DNA of 39,450 nucleotides, taken from assembly GCA_964551525.1 (NCBI GenBank), contig CAZKCH010000005.1, forward strand, positions 1 to 39,450, read 5' to 3'. Below the pieces are notes generated by a model. The model made no database searches and was not told the DNA's origin. It saw nothing but the letters and a program-made list of their open reading frames with translations. Below, piece by piece: positions 7,658-15,153 of this stretch. Every line of letters begins with the position of its first letter. The first letter of the stretch is position 1. The position numbers were made by a program, and so were the translations under genes. The stretch is from GWA2-46-15 sp964551525 (lineage in GTDB: Bacteria > Patescibacteriota > Minisyncoccia > Minisyncoccales > GWA2-46-15).

Positions 7658-8788
7658 TTATTTAATGTTTTTTCTTAATTGTTCGATTAGTTTAGTATAG
7701 ACGCGCAAATTATGGATCGTGGCTAAACGCCAGGCAAGAGCGTCTTGGATTTTGAAAAGATGCTGGAGATAGGCGCGGGAATGATTTCGACAGAGCCGGC
7801 AGTCGCAGAAGCGGTCAACTGGTTTTTGATCAGCGTTATATTTTTGTTTGTCCGGGTAGAAATAGCCAAAGAGCCTGCGGGAATTCGTTTTCAAAGGATT
7901 TATCTTTTTTGGATCTTTTTGCCAGACATAAAGCCGTTTATGCCGGGCGTCGCGCGTAGGCAAAACACAATCAAAAATATGGTAACCCGCTTTCGTTCCT
8001 TCAATAATATCCCAGGGATAGCCCACGCCCAAGGCAAATTTCGGTTTGTCTTTGGGTAATTGGGAAACAATGAATTTACCGATTTCAATGTTTAGTCCGC
8101 CTTTTTTATTGGCAGTCCAGCCGCCCCAGCCATAAGCGTCAAAACCAATCTTAACCAGTTCTTTAGCGCATTTTGCCCGCAGTTTTCTGTCATTGCCGCC
8201 CTGAACCACGGCCAACAGTAATGGCCGTTTTTTCTGATCGTACAGAGGTCGGGCCTCTGTACGTTTGCGGAGTTGATGGAGATATTTGGTTTTGCAGCGC
8301 TTGGCCCAAAGAATGGTGCGGTCAACGCTAAGGGCGATTTCCTTTTTGGTGGCATGACGGCCCGGGCAATCATCAAGACAAATAATAATGTCAGCGCCAA
8401 TGTCAAATTGATTTTGGATTGATTTTTCCGGGGTGAAAAGATATTTTTTGTTGCGACCCAAAGAGTCCTTGTAAAAAATCACGCCGTTATTGTTTATTTT
8501 GCCGAACTTCTGATCTTTGTAAACCAATGATAATAATTGCCAGCCGCCTGAATCAGTGATGGCAAAACCGGGCCAGTTCATGTATGATTTTATCCCTTTG
8601 AATTTTTTGATAATATCAATGCCGGGCTGGGAGGCCAGATGATAAGGATTTAAAATCAAGCCTTCGATGTCGGCTTCTTGAAGGTCAGTGCTATCCAAAG
8701 AGCGGACCACGGCGCGAGTGGCGTCCGGGCAATAAATGGGAAAGCGCATGGTTTTCCCCTTAACGCGGATTTGTTTTAAATAGGCCAT
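7658..8788 (-). CDS. tgt: tRNA-guanine transglycosylase
   Basis: A 376-residue TIM-barrel enzyme that swaps guanine 34 for preQ1 or queuine in GUN anticodons. It starts with FPIYCPDATRAVVRSLDS, has the active-site TDSGGWQLLS (usual SGGFQ), the nucleophile region FDCVLPTRDARH, and a zinc site CDCRLC with a His 26 residues later (C-x-C-x2-C-x25-H, the usual spacing). The base-recognition loop, GGLAVGE in E. coli, is here around GWGGWTANKKGGLNIEIG, so the base inserted is uncertain. First gene of the minus-strand operon. Confidence 0.88.
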   Translation of the reverse strand: MAYLKQIRVKGKTMRFPIYCPDATRAVVRSLDSTDLQEADIEGLILNPYHLASQPGIDIIKKFKGIKSYMNWPGFAITDSGGWQLLSLVYKDQKFGKINNNGVIFYKDSLGRNKKYLFTPEKSIQNQFDIGADIIICLDDCPGRHATKKEIALSVDRTILWAKRCKTKYLHQLRKRTEARPLYDQKKRPLLLAVVQGGNDRKLRAKCAKELVKIGFDAYGWGGWTANKKGGLNIEIGKFIVSQLPKDKPKFALGVGYPWDIIEGTKAGYHIFDCVLPTRDARHKRLYVWQKDPKKINPLKTNSRRLFGYFYPDKQKYNADQKPVDRFCDCRLCRNHSRAYLQHLFKIQDALAWRLATIHNLRVYTKLIEQLRKNIK

Positions 8789-8793
8789 ACAAC

Positions 8794-8822
8794 TTCATTT
8801 TAACAGGCAAAAGTGCTATAAG
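8794..8822 (+). promoter_or_regulatory. Possible promoter of the tRNA locus
   Basis: TATAAG at 8817-8822 is preceded at 17 bases by TTCATT (8794-8799), a weak -35. It would direct transcription into the tRNA region at 8855. Weak evidence. Confidence 0.3.
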
Positions 8823-8909
8823 AAAGATGATAAAGTCATTGAGTGATTGAGTGTGCCGACCTAGCTCAACTGGTGGAGTAATTGTTTCGCTCGCCTGCCA
8901 TCGCAATTT

Positions 8910-8983
8910 GCCAAGGTAGCTCAGCTGGCCAGAGCAACTGTTTCGTAAACAGTAGGTCGTGGGTTCAAATCCCACCCTTGGCT
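8910..8983 (+). tRNA. tRNA-Thr(CGT)
   Basis: A complete cloverleaf: acceptor GCCAAGG (8910-8916) with CCTTGGC (8976-8982), D stem GCTC..GAGC, anticodon stem ACTGT/ACAGT (8937-8941/8949-8953) with loop TTCGTAA and anticodon CGT at 8944-8946, variable AGGTC, T arm GTGGG TTCAAAT CCCAC. Discriminator base is T; CCA is not encoded. It reads ACG threonine codons. Confidence 0.93.
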
Positions 8984-9024
8984 CAGGCAAATGGCGGGCA
9001 GGTAAACCGCAGGTCGTGGGCTTG

Positions 9025-9088
9025 CCCCGCATGATCGCCACCACGACGCGAAGCTGTAAGCTTCGGGAGTGGAAAGATTCATGCGGGG
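9025..9088. repeat. Palindromic element within the tRNA locus
   Basis: Outer arms CCCCGCATGA (9025-9034) and TCATGCGGGG (9079-9088) are perfect inverted repeats; inside, CGAAGCT GTA AGCTTCG (near 9049-9065) is a second perfect hairpin. The right outer arm also supplies one strand of the outer tRNA T stem, so the element looks inserted in or beside the T arm. Confidence 0.6.
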
Positions 9089-9121
9089 TTCGATTCCCTG
9101 GGTCGGCTTAATCAAAACGAT

Positions 9122-9151
9122 GTCGTCTTTGAGGCGACGCTGTTTTCTTTT
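9122..9151 (+). terminator. Likely Rho-independent terminator after the tRNAs
   Basis: GTCGTCT (9122-9128), loop TTG, AGGCGAC (9132-9138, one G-T pair), then GCTGTTTTCTTTT. A 7-base stem followed by an interrupted T run. Confidence 0.5.
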
Positions 9152-9180
9152 GGTTGAAATATTGGTAGAATTAGTTTGAA

Positions 9181-10294
9181 ATGAATCCTTTTAAAGAAAG
9201 AATCGGAGAGTTAAAAATTAAAACCCGCCAGCTGGCGGACTGTCTTTGAGGTTGAGGCCAAAGAAAAAAAGATCGCTATCTTAGCAGAGATTTCCAGCCG
9301 GCCCGGGTTTTGGGATGATAACAAAACCGCGAGCGAGACCTTACGGGAGATTTCTTTTTTGAAAGATGAGGTGAGCGGCATCAGAGATTTGGAAAAGGAA
9401 ATTCAGGAGGCGGAAGAATCCATTGACCTCTTTGGCAACGATGAATCATTGGCCGGAGAAATTAAGGAGAAATTAGACCGAATCGAAAAAGAAATCGGTA
9501 TCCAGGAACAGAAAATGTTCTTGGCGGGCAAATATGACAAAGGCAATGCTTTGCTGGAAATTTTCGCTGGCGCGGGCGGCCAAGACAGCCAGGACTGGAC
9601 CACTATGCTTTTGCGCATGTATCAGCGATATAGCGAAAGGCAGGGCTGGACAGGGCAAATTTTAGAACAGTCATTTGGCGAAGCAGGCGGTCCGGAAGGC
9701 AGAATTGGCACCAAGTCAGCGACGCTGGAAATTCATGGCAGAAATGCTTATGGCTTGCTGCGAGGCGAAGCCGGAGTGCATCGCTTAGTGCGTTTGTCGC
9801 CGTTTTCCAGCCAGCAGTTACGCCACACCTCGTTTGCTAAAATAGAAGTGATGCCGGAAATTGAGGACGAAAAAGCAATTTCAATTAGGCCAGAAGAAAT
9901 TAAAGTTGATTTTTTCCGCTCTTCCGGTCCGGGCGGCCAGAATGTCAATAAAAGAGAAAGCGCGGTTCGTTTGACTCATTTGCCCACCGGCATTGTCGTT
10001 GCTTGTCAGGTAGAGCGTTTGCAAGGCGATAACAAAAAGAAAGCCATGGCCATACTGGCATCGAAATTAACCCTATTGGAAGAAAAAAAACACGAGGACG
10101 AAGTTCAAAAAGTCAGAGGAGACCGGGTCTCTGCCAGCTGGGGCAATCAGATCAGAAGTTATGTTTTGCACCCGTATAAGATGGTTAAGGACTTGAGGAC
10201 AGAAGTAGAGAGCAGTAATCCGGATAAAGTGCTGGACGGGGAGTTGGAGGAATTCATAGAAGCAGAAATTAAATTTATGAAACATGAAACTTAA
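9181..10294 (+). CDS. prfB: Peptide chain release factor 2 with programmed +1 frameshift
   Basis: The gene starts at ATG 9181. Frame 0 reads 22 codons to CTT TGA (9244-9249); skipping T9247 continues as GAG GTT GAG in the frame that runs to 10294, giving about 370 residues, the normal RF2 length. CUU-UGA is the classic prfB autoregulatory slip site: scarce RF2 lets the ribosome shift past its own UGA. An SD-like GGCGGA precedes the site but is weaker than E. coli AGGGGG. The protein has the RF2-type SPF anticodon motif (RLSPFSSQQLRHTSFA) and the GGQ catalytic loop (SSGPGGQNVNK). It shows that UGA is a stop in this organism. ftsE and ftsX follow. Confidence 0.93.
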
Positions 10295-10304
10295 AACATG
10301 AAGC
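10277..10304. repeat. Heptamer array (ATGAAAC-like) at the prfB/ftsE junction
   Basis: Four consecutive 7-base units, ATGAAAC, ATGAAAC, TTAAAAC, ATGAAGC, cover the last codons and stop of prfB and end directly at the ftsE ATG (10305). Confidence 0.65.
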
Positions 10305-11003
10305 ATGATTGTTTTCAAAGAAATTAGCAAAATTTTTCCTCCGAATCATTTGAATTCTTGTGAAACCATTGCTTTGAATGAGGTTTCTTTTGAAATTAAA
10401 GAAGGGGAATTTGTCGCTTTGGCCGGCCGGTCGGGCGCGGGCAAAACCACGATTGTGCGACTGATTATCGGCGAAATAAAGCCGGAAAAGGGCAAGATTT
10501 TTTTTGACAATGGCGAAGTGGGCGGAGTTAATAATAAGGACTTGTGCGTCATGCGACAGAAAATCGGCGTGGTTTTCCAGGATTACAAATTGCTTTCCCA
10601 GAAAACCGTTTTTGAAAACGTCGCTTATGCTTTAGAGGTCTTAGGTGCGTCGGATGAGCAAATCAAACGGGATGTGCCGCAAGTTTTGAGAATTGTGGGC
10701 CTGGAAAACCGCGCCAGTCATTTTCCAACGGAATTATCCGGCGGCGAACAGCAGCGGACCGCCATTGCTCGGGCCATGGTTCATCGGCCCAAACTTTTAA
10801 TCGCTGACGAGCCGACCGGCAATCTTGATCCTTACAATACTTGGGACGTGATTAAGGTGTTGTTAAAAATCAATGAGATGGGCACGACCGTAATTTTAGC
10901 CACTCATGACCAGGACATTATTAATCATTTGGAAAAGAGGGTAATCAGCTTGGATAGAGGGAAACTCATCGGGGATCATAATAAAGGGAAATACATTATC
11001 TAA
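10305..11003 (+). CDS. ftsE: Cell division ATP-binding protein FtsE
   Basis: A 232-residue ABC ATPase. Walker A is GRSGAGKT (41-48), the signature LSGGEQQR (about 144-151) and Walker B LLIADEPTGNLDP. The VFQDYKLL Q-loop region and the immediate neighbour ftsX identify it as FtsE, which with FtsX passes a signal from the division ring to periplasmic or extracellular peptidoglycan hydrolases. Four bases separate it from ftsX. Confidence 0.92.
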   Translation: MIVFKEISKIFPPNHLNSCETIALNEVSFEIKEGEFVALAGRSGAGKTTIVRLIIGEIKPEKGKIFFDNGEVGGVNNKDLCVMRQKIGVVFQDYKLLSQKTVFENVAYALEVLGASDEQIKRDVPQVLRIVGLENRASHFPTELSGGEQQRTAIARAMVHRPKLLIADEPTGNLDPYNTWDVIKVLLKINEMGTTVILATHDQDIINHLEKRVISLDRGKLIGDHNKGKYII

Positions 11004-11007
11004 AAAC

Positions 11008-11916
11008 ATGTTTAAATCTATTGGTAAAATATTTAAAACGGGGTGGGTTAATTTCAAGAGGAATAAATGGCTTTCCTGGATGGTGGTTTTTGCCATGATC
11101 GCCACGATTTTTATACTGACCTCGCTTTTTCTTTTTCGAGGCATGGCGGATTTTCTGCTGGAATCATTGCAAAATAAATTTGATATTTCGGTCTATTTCA
11201 AAGAGGGCTTGATCGAGCCGGAAATTTTACAGACCAAAGAATTGATTTTGGCTTTGCCGGGAGTGAAATCAATTAATTATGTTTCCAAAGAGCAGGCCCT
11301 GGCGGATTTTATGGAAAAGCACAAATATGACGACTTGGTCAATCAGGCCCTGGAAGAATTGGGCGACAATCCATTTTTGGCATCCTTAAACATCAGAACC
11401 GACAGCATTGCGGATTATGACGCCGTGGAAGAGTTTCTCAAAGACAGCCGTTTTGAGGAATTGGTTGATAAGGTTGATTATTACGAAAGGAGGCCGGTAA
11501 TTGAAAAGTTTTACAGCGGCGTCAGGGATTTGCAGCTATTGGGGATTTTAGTTGCGGTTTTGATATTGTTGATTGCTTTTTCAATCAGTTTTGTGGCGAC
11601 TCGGTTGGCAGTCCATAATTCAGGTGAAGAAATTAATATTATGCAATTGGTTGGCGCTTCCAAGTGGTTTATCCGAGGGCCGTTTCTGGCGCAGGGTATC
11701 ATTAGCGGGTTGGTGGCCGGGCTGGCGAGTTTTATCTTGTTTTTGCCGATAACTTATTTTTTGTCAGCTAAGATTTTCAACTTGACGGCTGGGTTTGAAA
11801 TGTTTAGATACTTTACAGGCAATCTGCTGGCATTTTTGGGATTGCAACTGTTGGTCGGCGCGGGCTTAGGGGCAATATCCAGCTTGGCGGCAGTGGGAAA
11901 GTATTTAGAGAAATAA
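11008..11916 (+). CDS. ftsX: Cell division protein FtsX
   Basis: A 302-residue permease-like protein: one N-terminal transmembrane helix (about 25-45), an extracytoplasmic domain with FDISVYFKEG and VKSINYVSKEQAL typical of FtsX, then three helices (about 172-195, 225-250 and 270-295). The FtsE partner is directly upstream. FtsX lacks transport activity and instead holds and activates cell-wall hydrolases. The stop codon is followed at once by a GC-rich palindrome. Confidence 0.92.
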   Translation: MFKSIGKIFKTGWVNFKRNKWLSWMVVFAMIATIFILTSLFLFRGMADFLLESLQNKFDISVYFKEGLIEPEILQTKELILALPGVKSINYVSKEQALADFMEKHKYDDLVNQALEELGDNPFLASLNIRTDSIADYDAVEEFLKDSRFEELVDKVDYYERRPVIEKFYSGVRDLQLLGILVAVLILLIAFSISFVATRLAVHNSGEEINIMQLVGASKWFIRGPFLAQGIISGLVAGLASFILFLPITYFLSAKIFNLTAGFEMFRYFTGNLLAFLGLQLLVGAGLGAISSLAAVGKYLEK

Positions 11917-11963
11917 CCCGCCCGCAACGCCTGAGCAAGCTCAGTCTTGCGATGGCGGGCGGG
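11917..11963. repeat. GC-rich palindromic repeat
   Basis: Arms CCCGCCCGC (11917-11925) and GCGGGCGGG (11955-11963) enclose a second hairpin CTGAGC AA GCTCAG (11931-11944). The right half, CTTGCGATGGCGGGC, recurs in part at 8890-8905 (reverse), 8988-9002 and 17839-17850. It may also help end the ftsEX transcript, though no T run follows. Confidence 0.7.
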
Positions 11964-11969
11964 GTGATT

Positions 11970-12206
11970 ATGTTTTATACATATGTTCTACATAGTTTAA
12001 AAGATGAGAAGCTATATGTAGGATGGACAAAAGACTTAAAGAATAGAGTGGCTTTCCATAATGACGGGAAAGTGGAGTCTACTAAATTTAGGAGGCCGTT
12101 AGAATTAGTATACTATGAAGCTTGTTTAGACGAGAAAAAGAGTATTAAGAGGGAGAAATATTTTAAAACAGGATTTGGGAGAAGATTTTTGAAGAACAGG
12201 ATTTAA
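11970..12206 (+). CDS. Small GIY-YIG domain protein
   Basis: A 78-residue stand-alone GIY-YIG protein, started at ATG 11970 because the upstream in-frame ATG at 11952 lies in the repeat. The two-part motif is TYVLHS...LYVGWT, followed by LKNRVAFHNDGKVESTKFRRPLEL and the conserved Glu in YYEACLDEKKSIKREKYFK, as in the UvrC-like UPF0213 group. Its role is unknown; the fold suggests nuclease activity. A related gene lies at 14783. Confidence 0.82.
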   Translation: MFYTYVLHSLKDEKLYVGWTKDLKNRVAFHNDGKVESTKFRRPLELVYYEACLDEKKSIKREKYFKTGFGRRFLKNRI

Positions 12207-12212
12207 TTAAAT

Positions 12213-12283
12213 TGCCGGGTCGTCTAACGGCAGGACCGCAGCCTCTGGAGCTGTGTATGAACGTTCGAATCGTTCCCCGGCAG
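12213..12283 (+). tRNA. tRNA-Gln(CTG)
   Basis: Acceptor TGCCGGG (12213-12219) with CCCGGCA (12276-12282), anticodon stem GCAGC/GCTGT, loop CTCTGGA with anticodon CTG at 12245-12247, T arm GAACG TTCGAAT CGTTC, discriminator G. CCA is not encoded. It reads CAG glutamine codons and marks the left end of the accessory stretch. Confidence 0.92.
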
Positions 12284-12302
12284 CAAAATCTTGGTTCGCC
12301 TG

Positions 12303-12338
12303 CCCCGTAGTCAAATGCGAAGCATTTGTACTTCGGGG
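12303..12338. repeat. Palindromic repeat after tRNA-Gln
   Basis: CCCCGTAGT (12303-12311) pairs with ACTTCGGGG (12330-12338, one mismatch); inside, CAAATGC GAA GCATTTG is a perfect 7-base hairpin. A further stretch up to about 12390 (AATCCAAGCCTCGCAGCC and following) looks like the rest of a repeat unit but has no clear partner in this window. Confidence 0.6.
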
Positions 12339-12432
12339 AATCCAAGCCTCGCAGCCATAGTCAGCACAGTATCGAGGGAGACCGAGACACATAAAGTAAA
12401 TCTCAGTAAAATAAAAATGGATCTACTTATAG

Positions 12433-12648
12433 ATTACTTATAGATATAGAGAAAAAACAATTCAATTAAACAATTACCGCTGTTCTGTTTGTGGTCTATC
12501 TAGAGAAGATGATCAATTGAAGTATAAAAAAGATCTATTTGTTTTCCATCTGGGTGATAAGAAAGATAATGATTTTAAAAATTTAAAGGTTGTCTGTCGG
12601 AAATGTTTTTTAAATATTCATTTCTCCGGAAGGGGAGTATCAAACTAA
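12433..12648 (+). pseudogene. Zinc-ribbon-like fragment without a clear start
   Basis: An open frame after a stop at 12430-12432 encodes about 71 residues with two Cys pairs, NYRCSVCGLSRE and VVCRKCFLNIH, about 45 residues apart, ending at TAA 12646-12648. No ATG, GTG or TTG is well placed; ATT 12433 would be a rare start. It resembles a zinc-binding or HNH-like fold remnant and may have been joined to a gene now lost. The rest of 12284-12715 holds only repeats. Confidence 0.4.
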
Positions 12649-12715
12649 GAAAGATAAAAATTCGGTGACTCAATTGAAAATCAAAATAAATTATTCCTAA
12701 TTAATAAAAGGATTT

Positions 12716-14177
12716 ATGCAGGGCTATGAGGCGATTATAAAGAGTATTGGGTTGAGTAAAGCGGAGAAGTATTTAGTGAAACTTTGTGAAAAGACATTTT
12801 TGTCTCTTTGGGGATATACAAATGTTTATCGTAAACCGGGAAAGGAACTGTGTGATCTGCTTGTTGTTTTTGGTAACCATATAATTATTTTCTCTGATAA
12901 AAATTGCCAGTTCAAGATTACTAAAGATGTTAAAGTAGATTGGGACAGATGGTTCAGGCGAACTATAAAAGAAGCAGCAAATGATGTATGGGGTGCGGAG
13001 CGATGGATAAGACGATTTCCTGAAAATATTTTTCTTGACCCGAAATGTGAAAAAAGATTTCCTTATCTTTTGCCCGATGTCAAAGAGGCAAAATTCCATC
13101 TTGTTGTAGTGGCGCACCAGATTTCATCTTATTGCAAGAAACTATTTGGCGGTAGCGGTAGTTTAATGATTCGTAATGATATCAAAGGATTTTTGCAACA
13201 TTCAGAACCATTCACAATAGGGGACCTTGATCCGTCGAAAAACTTTGTTCACGTATTTGATGATACTGCATTAAATATTCTAATGGATACGCGTGACACT
13301 ATCGACGATTTTACGTCTTACCTCGAAAAAAAAGAAGCTCTTTTGCGATCAAAAAAAGATATCTTTGCGGCCGGTGAGGAAGAATTACTCGCTTTTTATT
13401 TAAAAAAGATTAATTCAAATCAAGAGCATGATTTTGTATTCCCAGAGAATTACGAACACTTGGCAATCCTAGAAGGCCAATGGGAAGAGTTTCAGAAAAG
13501 CCCTCAACGTCTAGCTCAGGTTGTGGCCGATCGGAAAAGTTATTTCTGGGATGAATTAATCGAGCAATTCAACAAACATGCGTTAACGGGAACACAAGAA
13601 TACGTTTGGCCACCATCCTTTGGTTCATCGGAAAAAGTTGCAAGATTTTTAGCTGCTCAACCCCGTTTTGTACGAAGACTGCTTGCCGAAAGTTTTCTGG
13701 AGATATTAAGAACTACACTAGTAAATCAGAGAAAGATTCGTATCGTGCCACCATGGAGGAGCGGTGAGCCATATTTTGTCTTTCTCGTTTTTCCACTTCG
13801 ACAAGATTGTTCATATGAAGAAAACCGACGTGTCCGGATGAATTTTTTAGAGGCATGCTGTCGCGTTTCAAAATTAAAATACCCAAATGCGACCGACATT
13901 GTCGGCGTAGCAACAGAGTCAGGCCGTATGGAGAGAAGGGGAGGATCAGAAGACGCTTGTTATCTTGATGCACGGATTTGGACCGAGAAAGATGAGTGTA
14001 AGGCAAAAGAATTACAATTAAAGTTAGCCATTCTCGTAAATCCGAGCTTGAAACCAATGTGTTCTCGAGTATCCAGAGCCAACCACTATTCCATCTATGC
14101 TTATCTCAAGAGTTGGAAGAAACAATAAATGTCCCTGTGGCTCTGGGAAGAAATATAAGAAGTGCCATGGGGCGTAG
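12716..14177 (+). CDS. Nuclease-like protein with out-of-frame SEC-C tail
   Basis: The main frame (12716-14128) encodes 470 residues. The N-terminus has E-LCDLLVVFGNHIIIFSDKNCQF (about 44-66), an acid-then-Lys-like pattern on two beta strands compatible with a PD-(D/E)XK-type nuclease core, but this is only a pattern match. The rest is not recognised. Directly after the stop, the +1 frame reads NKCPCGSGKKYKKCHGA then TAG (14124-14177), a canonical SEC-C zinc motif. Dropping one A from AAA at 14120-14122 would join it smoothly (KNNKCPCGSG). So this is either a frameshift in the gene, an assembly error, or recoding. Codon use is more even than in neighbours, suggesting transfer. Confidence 0.6.
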
Positions 14178-14187
14178 AGACCGTCAA

Positions 14188-14215
14188 AACCACCTTTTTA
14201 TTGAGGTGGTTTTTT
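14188..14215 (+). terminator. Rho-independent terminator
   Basis: AACCACCT (14188-14195), loop TTTTATTG, AGGTGGTT (14204-14211), then more T. A perfect 8-base stem at the end of the SEC-C gene. Confidence 0.85.
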
Positions 14216-14229
14216 GATAGTATAAAACC

Positions 14230-14619
14230 ATGAAAGATAATAAATTGATTATACAAATAAATAAACCAGTCCACGAAGTTTTTGCATTCACTCTAAATCC
14301 GGAGAATACGCCTTCTTGGATTAGCTTTATAATTAAAGAGGAGGTGAATGAAAAACCAATAAAGATAGGGACTATTTACAGAAATCAAAATCAGAGTGGT
14401 AAATAGTCAGAGTATATTGTTACCGCTTATGAAGAAAATAAACTTTTTATTCTTACCTCAAGTGATAGGGGCTATAGCGTCAAATATACTTTTATGCCCA
14501 TTGGCGACAATGTCACTGAAGTTGAATACTGCGAACGGGTTAACCAAGGAGAATTAGAAGAGCCGTTTACTATTGAGGTATTGAATAAGCTTAAGTCGGT
14601 ATTGGAAGGCTTGAGCTAA
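14230..14619 (+). pseudogene. SRPBCC-like protein gene with an internal TAG
   Basis: The frame from ATG 14230 to TAA 14617-14619 has 129 codons and one in-frame TAG at 14404-14406 (codon 59), in a context GK*SEYIVTAYEENKLF where Trp (TGG) would fit. Both sides read as a polyketide-cyclase/SRPBCC-type protein: IQINKPVHEVFAFTLNPEN at the start, and YTFMPIGDNVTEVEY then a C-terminal helix VLNKLKSVLEGL. The rest of the frame is undamaged, so the mutation is recent, is a base error, or the stop is read through. A TGATAGTAT extended -10 lies 6 bases before the ATG. Confidence 0.65.
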
Positions 14620-14782
14620 AAGGTTGTAAATTTGACTCTAAAGCAGGGAAATTATCCAAAAACCAAGTTCTAATATTGTCCAATCCCCGCAGCCCTTCTT
14701 CGCACTTTGTGCTCATCAGGGCCTTCGGCCCGAATATAAACAAAAAAGAAGAAGGCACTGAGGAGCAAAGCGACGAAGTGAT

Positions 14783-15049
14783 ATGTCGTATTACACTTAC
14801 ATAATCGAATGCGTAGATAAGTCTTTCTATGTCGGTTGTACGAATAATCTGGAAAAAAGATTAAGGCAACACAACGAATCAAAATGGGGCGCTCATTATA
14901 CAAAAATTCGCAGGCCGGTTGTTTTAAAATATTCGGAAGAATTTAAAACATTGAAAGAAGCGCGCAGGCGCGAGGCCGAGATTAAAGGCTGGCGCCGCGA
15001 AAAGAAACTAGCTTTAATTAATAAAACAACCAATACAGTTCTTCGATAA
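14783..15049 (+). CDS. Small GIY-YIG domain protein (UPF0213-like)
   Basis: An 88-residue protein with the GIY-YIG pattern YYTYIIECVDKSFYVGCTNN, followed by LEKRLRQHNES..GAHYTKIRRPVVL and ARRREAEIKGWRREKKLALI, typical of the YhbQ/UPF0213 group of stand-alone GIY-YIG proteins. YhbQ-type proteins have DNA endonuclease folds. The region just upstream (about 14690-14780) is rich in inverted repeats, including GGGCC TTC GGCCC-like, so the gene may travel with the repeat. Confidence 0.85.
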   Translation: MSYYTYIIECVDKSFYVGCTNNLEKRLRQHNESKWGAHYTKIRRPVVLKYSEEFKTLKEARRREAEIKGWRREKKLALINKTTNTVLR

Positions 15050-15153
15050 ACTCAGGATAAATATCGTGGCAGACTATAGATCATAATTTGAAGCTGATTT
15101 CTCGACGAGTCTTAAATATCCTTAAACCCATACCCGTCTAGGACATCGAACCG

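Larger units (their letters stand above)
8855..9108 (+). pseudogene. Interrupted Thr-like tRNA enclosing another tRNA
   Basis: The 5' part is GCCGACC (8855-8861), TA, a D arm GCTC..GAGT (8864-8879) and the start of an anticodon arm ending TTCG at 8889. The 3' part has a T arm CGGGG TTCGATT CCCTG (9084-9100) and the acceptor strand GGTCGGC (9101-9107), which pairs perfectly with GCCGACC. A middle fragment GTAAACCGCAGGTCGTGGG (9002-9020) resembles the 3' side of a Thr anticodon arm. Between them lie an intact tRNA-Thr(CGT) flanked by inverted repeats, and a palindrome (9025-9088). The remaining pieces do not fold into a good anticodon stem, so it is probably a broken gene, though a spliced tRNA cannot be excluded. 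Confidence 0.55.

Noticed and set aside
8921..9115. Minus-strand frames over the tRNA region
   Set aside because: Frames such as the one reading GWDLNPRPTVYET are the usual false translations of tRNA genes.
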